Of a stretch of 64,000 nucleotides of DNA, positions 59,677 through 64,000 are shown piece after piece. Position 1 is the first letter of the stretch. The number at the start of each line of letters is the position of its first letter. Below the pieces are notes generated by a model, which saw nothing but the letters and a program-made list of their open reading frames with translations, was not told where the DNA came from and made no database searches. The DNA comes from a virus: IMG/VR virus record IMGVR_UViG_3300045974_000549, positions 1 to 64,000 of that record. One strand, written 5' to 3'. A program made the translations under genes and the position numbers.

Positions 59677-59925
59677 ATGCAAATTTTAGAAGTAGAAAGT
59701 TCTAACCTAAAAGGTGTTGGATACGACGAAAAAACTCATACATTAGGGGTTGAATTTAAAAGCGGTAGCAAATACTTTTATGTTGGAGTACCAACATCGG
59801 TTTGGAAGAGATTTGAAGAGGCTCCTTCTAAAGGGCAATTTTTTTCTCAATCAATCAAACCGCACTATGACTTTTTTCAACTAGAAACACCAGTTTTAGA
59901 ACAAATTAATGAAGAGAAAAAATGA
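59677..59925 (+). CDS. KTSC-domain protein
   Basis: An 82-residue protein. VESSNLKGVGYDEKTHTLGV followed by YFYVGVPTSVWKRFEEAPS is the KTSC domain (pattern SSxxxxVGYD...LxVxFxxG...YxYxxVP). Its biochemical role is unclear; it is found alone in phages and joined to RNA-related proteins in bacteria. AAAGGAGACAAGTAT precedes the ATG. Confidence 0.75.
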   Translation: MQILEVESSNLKGVGYDEKTHTLGVEFKSGSKYFYVGVPTSVWKRFEEAPSKGQFFSQSIKPHYDFFQLETPVLEQINEEKK

Positions 59926-60227
59926 GTCATTCAGTTTATAAATACGAAATTGAACAAAAAGATGTAAATATACTAGAACTTCCTATCGGTGCTAGTTTGC
60001 TGAGAATAGATAACAACCAAACCACTCAGAAATGGGTGCTTTGGGCTTTAGTTTCGGTAAATGGAACAATTCTCCAGCAAAAGAAAATTCGAATCTTTGG
60101 TACTGGCCATCAAATAGATTCTGTTAAAAACTTGGTTTATATTAACACTTTTTTCCAACCAAGTCACCATGGAATGCTTGTATGGCATGCTTTTGAGGAA
60201 ACCAATGACAAATCAAATCCTTCATAA
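59922..60227 (+). CDS. Unknown small protein
   Basis: A 101-residue beta-rich protein (SVYKYEIEQKDVNILELP, KIRIFGTGHQI). The opening resembles a family of uncharacterised phage proteins that begin with VYKYxL and contain a central GTG stretch. Coupled by ATGA to the KTSC gene and overlapping the phosphoribosyltransferase start. Confidence 0.55.
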   Translation: MSHSVYKYEIEQKDVNILELPIGASLLRIDNNQTTQKWVLWALVSVNGTILQQKKIRIFGTGHQIDSVKNLVYINTFFQPSHHGMLVWHAFEETNDKSNPS

Positions 60228-60780
60228 TCCAGTAAGTTTTATTAAAGTTGTAAAAGGTTTCCCGTCCACTGATGTCTCGTTCATTGATATGAGTAAGTTT
60301 TATTCAACACCTGGATGGCACCAAATCCTTGAAAAATTTAGAATTGATGACCCAGAGGCAATTTTTCTAGGTGTTGAATCTCGTGGTTTTATAATCGCAT
60401 CGGCACTAGCTACCATTTATGGTATGGGTTTTGGTATGATAAGGAAAGCGGGTAAATTACCCAATCCTTCTGCTCAAATTGCATATTCACTTGAATATGG
60501 TGAAGGTAAACTTGAGTCTCCAGAATCTATGCCAAAGAAGGCTTATATAGTTGACGATGTAACTGCCACTGGCGGTACGTTAATGTGTGCAAGACAACTT
60601 TGTTTACAAACTGGATGTGAAGTTCTTGGTCTTTTGTCTTTGGTAAATATCCCACGCTTAAATTCTAAGATGTTTGCCCATCTCCCCACTCAAAACATTA
60701 TTAACGCTAATTTAAGCGATAGTAAGGATTACACGTTTGAAATTAACAAAACATGGGGAGTATATGAATTCGATGCTTGA
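60205..60780 (+). CDS. apt: Adenine phosphoribosyltransferase
   Basis: A 191-residue protein from ATG 60205, which has GAGGAAACCA upstream. VESRGFIIASALA and GMIRKAGKLPNPS are APRT stretches, and IVDDVTATGGTLMCA is the PRPP-binding motif. APRT joins adenine to PRPP; the family is known to accept 2,6-diaminopurine as well. In this phage it may salvage bases released from degraded DNA, including base Z. A longer frame from 60169 lies inside the upstream gene. Confidence 0.82.
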   Translation: MTNQILHNPVSFIKVVKGFPSTDVSFIDMSKFYSTPGWHQILEKFRIDDPEAIFLGVESRGFIIASALATIYGMGFGMIRKAGKLPNPSAQIAYSLEYGEGKLESPESMPKKAYIVDDVTATGGTLMCARQLCLQTGCEVLGLLSLVNIPRLNSKMFAHLPTQNIINANLSDSKDYTFEINKTWGVYEFDA

Positions 60781-60937
60781 AGCAATGAAAAAGGCCGGAA
60801 TGGTTACTGAAGACCAAGCCAAAAAAGTTGAAGAAGAAAAACGAAGAGTAGAAACAGAACGCAAATATCGGGAGAGGCAACAAGCAAAGGCTGAATTACA
60901 AGCACAAACTTCTCAACAACCAGCTACTGTTGGTTAA
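60764..60937 (+). CDS. Small charged helical protein
   Basis: A 57-residue protein (MNSMLEAMKKAGMVTEDQAK, then Glu/Arg/Gln-rich helix). GGGGAG stands three bases before ATG 60764. It overlaps the end of the apt gene. Function unknown. Confidence 0.5.
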   Translation: MNSMLEAMKKAGMVTEDQAKKVEEEKRRVETERKYRERQQAKAELQAQTSQQPATVG

Positions 60938-60938
60938 A

Positions 60939-61058
60939 ATGGAATATCTAAATTGGTATTCCGAACATTACATTATAGGGACCATACTTGCTTTAATCAT
61001 TGTTCAAGGTGGTGGTACTATAATAATCGAAGTAATAAGAGCACTGGTAAGGAAATAA
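60939..61058 (+). CDS. Tiny membrane protein
   Basis: A 39-residue frame with one hydrophobic segment (YIIGTILALIIVQGGGTIII) and a basic end (RALVRK), a typical single-span membrane peptide. It starts directly after the previous stop. The binding site is weak, so expression would rely on coupling. Confidence 0.45.
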   Translation: MEYLNWYSEHYIIGTILALIIVQGGGTIIIEVIRALVRK

Positions 61059-61067
61059 GGGGTAATT

Positions 61068-61289
61068 ATGGCAGAAAACGAAGAATTTGATTATGCTGAT
61101 GCTGAAAAAAAGATAACTGCAATCATCAATTGGGCAGGACACGAAAAACCTGATTTTGACGATGAGTTTGTGCTTGATATGCAGGAAAAACTTGATAAAT
61201 ATGGTAAACTATTCCCAGGTCAAATAAAAGCTATTAACAACATTGTTGATCGTTTTGAAATTGATGTTGACCAATACTCGGATGTGTGA
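61068..61289 (+). CDS. Small acidic protein
   Basis: A 73-residue acidic helical protein (FDYADAEKKITAIINWAG, YGKLFPGQIKAINNIVDR). AAGGGGTAATT precedes the ATG. The pattern is that of many small phage proteins; no function known. Confidence 0.55.
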   Translation: MAENEEFDYADAEKKITAIINWAGHEKPDFDDEFVLDMQEKLDKYGKLFPGQIKAINNIVDRFEIDVDQYSDV

Positions 61290-61290
61290 G

Positions 61291-61626
61291 ATGGATAAAA
61301 TAAAAGGTTGGATTACTTGGCCAGATCAATACGAACAAAGTTGGTGCCATTGTAGCTTAATACTTGAAAATGGATGGCCTATTTATGGACATCTTTGTTC
61401 TCACCCAGGATATGCACTAGGTGATCTTTGGAGATCAGAAAGAAAAAATGACTGGGAAAAAGCAGGTCTCGAACTGGAGATTGTTGCTCAATGTCCTTAT
61501 TCTGAGTTACCAGCACATGTCACAGAAAATAATAAAACCGATGGGTATGTAGAATTTGCAAATAAATTCTTCCCACAATACCTAAAAGAACCTCAACAAC
61601 CATCGGTTGAAGCGGTTATTGAATGA
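61291..61626 (+). CDS. Unknown small protein
   Basis: A 111-residue protein. GWITWPDQYEQSWCHCSLIL and GHLCSHPGYALGDLWRSE have conserved-looking Trp, His and Cys. I do not recognise the family. The start at 61291 follows the upstream stop by one base. Confidence 0.55.
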   Translation: MDKIKGWITWPDQYEQSWCHCSLILENGWPIYGHLCSHPGYALGDLWRSERKNDWEKAGLELEIVAQCPYSELPAHVTENNKTDGYVEFANKFFPQYLKEPQQPSVEAVIE

Positions 61627-61632
61627 GGATAA

Positions 61633-62436
61633 GTGAATATAGATTTTAGTCAGTATCTAATTGTACTCGGCCTTGACCCTAATCAACAGCATACAGCAGA
61701 AGAAGTAAAAAAGAAATACAGGGAACTTTGCTTCATTCATCACCCAGATAAAGGTGGTGATCCTGAAATGTTTAAAAAGATTAACATGGCCTATGAGATG
61801 ATAACAAACCCATCTTATAGGGACAAATTTCTTAGAAACGAAATCCCTCTTGATATGAGGATTCAAGTACCAATTTCGTTTGAACAGGCTTTTTTCGGAC
61901 ATGTAGTAACAATTACATACAACAAAATTGAATTTGAAGAGTCCCAACCAACAATCAAAATTAAAAAACACCAAGAATTAGAAACCACAGTGTTTAATTA
62001 TCCATCAGGTGTAATGTCTAACTATACTCATAAAATAATTGGTGGTGGTATCAGCTATAAGTCAAATGTTGGTGACGCTTATTTTGACATACTTGTTCGT
62101 CAACACCCAAAGTTTAGAGTAGAATCTAATAATGTAGTTACTAAAGAACATGTAGATTTAGAAGTTTTAATCAAAGGTGGTATCATACAAGTACAGACTA
62201 TGTATGGCATTAAGGAAGTAAAGATCAGACCTGGTACTTCCCCAGGGTCACTTCTTAAAATACCTAACTGCGGAGTGAATTCTTCTCATTACCATGTAAT
62301 AGTGGTGGTGCCATTGTTCCCTTCTGAGGCAGACCTTAAGAACAAAACCAAATTCAAAGGTTTAGATATTAACTGGGATGAATGGGAAGACCCTAAACAA
62401 GAGCCACTTACTATTACTTATTTTATCTCAGGATAA
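61633..62436 (+). CDS. J-domain co-chaperone (DnaJ/CbpA-like)
   Basis: A 267-residue protein. The J domain covers residues 5-70 with the essential HPD (HHPDKGGDPE) and KKINMAYEMI. The Gly/Phe-rich linker and zinc finger are missing; the rest is the DnaJ C-terminal substrate-binding part (MRIQVPISFEQAFFGHVVTI). It would direct host DnaK to phage targets, for instance in replication or assembly. GAGGATAA precedes the GTG start. It precedes a MoxR-type ATPase gene. Confidence 0.8.
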   Translation: MNIDFSQYLIVLGLDPNQQHTAEEVKKKYRELCFIHHPDKGGDPEMFKKINMAYEMITNPSYRDKFLRNEIPLDMRIQVPISFEQAFFGHVVTITYNKIEFEESQPTIKIKKHQELETTVFNYPSGVMSNYTHKIIGGGISYKSNVGDAYFDILVRQHPKFRVESNNVVTKEHVDLEVLIKGGIIQVQTMYGIKEVKIRPGTSPGSLLKIPNCGVNSSHYHVIVVVPLFPSEADLKNKTKFKGLDINWDEWEDPKQEPLTITYFISG

Positions 62437-62457
62437 TACATCTAGTACGAATTATAC

Positions 62458-62487
62458 TTGACACGAAGTACCAGATTATGTTATACT
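62458..62487 (+). promoter_or_regulatory. Sigma-70-type promoter
   Basis: TTGACA (62458-62463) and TATACT (62482-62487) with an 18-base spacer, about 40 bases before the start at 62528. Confidence 0.75.
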
Positions 62488-62527
62488 GATTTTGGTAGTA
62501 ATAACACTACTAAAAAAGGAGTAAGTA

Positions 62528-62710
62528 ATGAGCAAAAAAGCAGAAAAACTGATTAAGTATTTACCTAAGGTACGATCAAATACTACATACGGGGAAGTAG
62601 CCAAAAAACTTCATACCGTCCCTATGGCAGTTGGGCAGATGATAAAATCTATCCACAAAAACCATCCCGAACTTAGAAAATATACAAAACGGGTTAAATC
62701 AGCAGCTTAA
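62528..62710 (+). CDS. Small probable DNA-binding protein
   Basis: A 60-residue basic protein. TYGEVAKKLHTVPMAVGQMI fits a short helix-turn-helix similar to those of small phage regulators; it is reminiscent of the DNA-alkyltransferase-like fold start (TTYGEVAK), but the catalytic part is missing. AAAAAGGAGTAAGTA precedes the ATG. Promoter and terminator make this a one-gene unit, as is usual for a regulator. Confidence 0.55.
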   Translation: MSKKAEKLIKYLPKVRSNTTYGEVAKKLHTVPMAVGQMIKSIHKNHPELRKYTKRVKSAA

Positions 62711-62751
62711 TGAAGGTTTGTGATGTTATTTAAAACCCCAAAAACCTTATA

Positions 62752-62776
62752 GTGGGCTACCTCAACAGTAGCCCAC
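62752..62776 (+). terminator. Strong terminator
   Basis: GTGGGCTAC (62752-62760) pairs perfectly with GTAGCCCAC (62768-62776) around a seven-base loop, followed by AAACGTGTTTTC. It ends the unit of the small regulator-like gene. Confidence 0.75.
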
Positions 62777-62857
62777 AAACGTGTTTTCTCCCCACCCCTT
62801 CCGTTTAATTTGGTAGTATATAATAGCTACTTCAATATTCTCCGTAAGGTCTCTAGG

Positions 62858-62883
62858 TGATACACCAATCTCAAAATGATACA
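62858..62883 (+). repeat. Direct repeat upstream of the MoxR promoter
   Basis: TGATACA occurs at 62858 and again at 62877, each followed by a C-rich and A-rich stretch. The second copy ends 16 bases before the -35 box, so these could be activator or repressor sites. Confidence 0.35.
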
Positions 62884-62899
62884 TCCCAAAAGAGATATC

Positions 62900-62929
62900 T
62901 TGACAGCACTATATTACTTATGGTATAAT
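62900..62929 (+). promoter_or_regulatory. Near-consensus promoter of the MoxR gene
   Basis: TTGACA (62900-62905) and TATAAT (62924-62929) are perfect, with an 18-base spacer, 41 bases before the ATG at 62971. Confidence 0.82.
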
Positions 62930-62970
62930 AGAATTACAGGCTAGATGAATTACTAACTAAGGAGACGAAA

Positions 62971-64000
62971 ATGGCGAAAACAAACAGTTTACAGGCAATA
63001 CGCAAAGAACTTAATTCAAGATTTCTTGAGCGATCAGAATTAATAGACGGGATGCTTACTGCTTTGATTTCCGGTGAACCTTTGATCATGATTGGTGCAC
63101 CTGGTACTGCAAAATCAGCCATTTGTCAGGCTCTTTGCTCTTCTATTCAGGGCAAATTTTTCCCTTGGATGCTTACTCGTTTTACTGTTCCTGAAGAACT
63201 TTTTGGTCCATTTTCTCTTAAAGGTCTTGAAAATGACAAGTACACTAGGGTTACTTCTGGAAAATTGCCTGAGGCTGATGTGGCTTTTATTGATGAAGTG
63301 GGCAAGGCTTCATCTTCTATTTCCAACACACTCCTTACTATTCTTAATGAAAAAGTGTTTTATAATGATGGACAGGCTCAACAAGTCCCACTTAAAGTCC
63401 TTTTTGGTGCATCAAATGAAGTACCACAATCGGAAGAGTTATCAGCATTTTATGATCGGTTTGTTATTAGATTTTTTGTTGAAGCCGTTTCTGAAGATGC
63501 ATCAATTCGTTGTTTGTTTGAAGGTTTCCCAACACAAAACGCAATGCCAACAATTACACCTAAAGAACTTGCAGATCTTAAAAAAGAGGCTCAATCATTG
63601 TCGTTGCCAAAAGATGTAGTAGATATCTTGGTTTCTATCCGTCACGAAGTTAATAACGAAGGCATTTTGGTTTCTGATAGGAAATGGGTTCAAGCGGGTA
63701 GAGTTATTAGGGCTTATTCGCTTTTGCAAGGTAATAGTCAAGTTACACCCGATGATTTGGATGTACTTGTACACCTTCTTTGGTCAACTCCTGATCAAAT
63801 TGGTAAAGTAAAACGCATTGTTAACAAGTACGCAAATCCTCTTGGTGAAAAAATGCTTCAGATTGTTGACGCTGTTCGCGAACTTGACAAAGAACTTAAA
63901 GCTGGTCGTGGCGATGCAGTCGAGACATTTAAAAAGGTTAAGCATGCATCAAAAGAACTTGAAAAACTTGGTGACGGCAGTTCTAATCCTAAGTTATCTC
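62971..64000 (+). CDS. MoxR/RavA-type AAA+ ATPase (partial at window end)
   Basis: At least 343 residues, open at the window edge. GAPGTAKSA (about residues 43-51) is Walker A, VAFIDEVGK is Walker B, and LFGASNEVP and YDRFVIRFFV match sensor 1 and the arginine-finger region of MoxR/RavA proteins. The helical lid region with DRKWVQAGRVIRAYS follows. MoxR ATPases usually work with a von Willebrand factor A protein encoded directly downstream, which would lie outside the window. AAGGAGACGAAA precedes the ATG. It has its own strong promoter. Confidence 0.85.
   Translation, partial: MAKTNSLQAIRKELNSRFLERSELIDGMLTALISGEPLIMIGAPGTAKSAICQALCSSIQGKFFPWMLTRFTVPEELFGPFSLKGLENDKYTRVTSGKLPEADVAFIDEVGKASSSISNTLLTILNEKVFYNDGQAQQVPLKVLFGASNEVPQSEELSAFYDRFVIRFFVEAVSEDASIRCLFEGFPTQNAMPTITPKELADLKKEAQSLSLPKDVVDILVSIRHEVNNEGILVSDRKWVQAGRVIRAYSLLQGNSQVTPDDLDVLVHLLWSTPDQIGKVKRIVNKYANPLGEKMLQIVDAVRELDKELKAGRGDAVETFKKVKHASKELEKLGDGSSNPKLS

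Noticed and set aside
1-64000. CRISPR arrays, insertion sequences, tRNA genes
   Set aside because: No regularly spaced short repeats, no transposase with inverted ends, and no tRNA T-loop signature with matching acceptor stem were seen by eye in the gaps.

Overview
This 64 kb window reads as part of a large, AT-rich genome of a contractile-tailed (myovirus-type) phage. The evidence is a full baseplate and tail-fibre block (gp53-, gp25-, gp27-, gp5- and gp6-like proteins and a P2 I-like protein), a T4-style replication and recombination set (gp32-, gp41-, gp46-, gp47-, UvsX- and UvsW-like), and tightly packed genes with start/stop overlaps. A lipoprotein, a phage-encoded outer-membrane barrel with a signal peptide and a terminal Phe, and peptidoglycan hydrolases point to a Gram-negative host. 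The host genus cannot be named from the sequence.

Layout. (1) 1-25.9 kb, plus strand, late genes: end of an endonuclease VII gene, tape-measure-like protein, baseplate, tail fibres and a polyglycine adhesin, two paralogous propeller-like proteins, a nucleotidyltransferase plus APS-kinase-like pair inside the fibre cluster, and a lysis cassette (membrane proteins, lipoprotein, membrane-anchored M15 peptidase, tiny zinc-ribbon gene). (2) 26.0-56.4 kb, minus strand, metabolism and replication: class II ribonucleotide reductase, a LigA C-terminal-like protein, thymidylate kinase, a PurZ-type adenylosuccinate synthetase, sigma factor, UDG-polymerase A fusion, DnaB-type helicase, ThyX, primase, TauE-like transporter, adenosine-deaminase-like enzyme, outer-membrane protein, adenylosuccinate lyase, UvsW-like helicase, a phage tmRNA, nuclease, 3'-phosphatase, UvsX/RecA, dUTPase, SSB, HNH, transglycosylase, many small proteins, and the SbcCD-type pair. 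(3) 56.6-64 kb, plus strand, early genes: a lysine-rich protein, many small unknowns, a 620-base gap, a KTSC protein, adenine phosphoribosyltransferase, a J-domain protein and the start of a MoxR-type AAA+ ATPase cut by the window edge. A divergent promoter region with two matching operators (56503-56584) separates blocks 2 and 3.

The most exciting content is a purine-rewiring gene set. The adenylosuccinate synthetase has Ser where PurA has its catalytic Asp, the hallmark of PurZ, which makes the precursor of 2-aminoadenine (base Z). The same window carries an adenylosuccinate lyase, an adenosine-deaminase-family enzyme with altered substrate residues, an adenine phosphoribosyltransferase and a PolA-family polymerase close to purZ. 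This suggests a Z-genome phage that brings its own lyase rather than borrowing that of the host. No MazZ or DatZ was recognised in the window. The second highlight is a tmRNA gene missed by ORF-based annotation, with an Ala-type acceptor stem, a resume codon at the same position as in E. coli, an inferred tag ADTQFEQRQAA and an aberrant T arm. It sits directly beside a PD-(D/E)XK nuclease gene.
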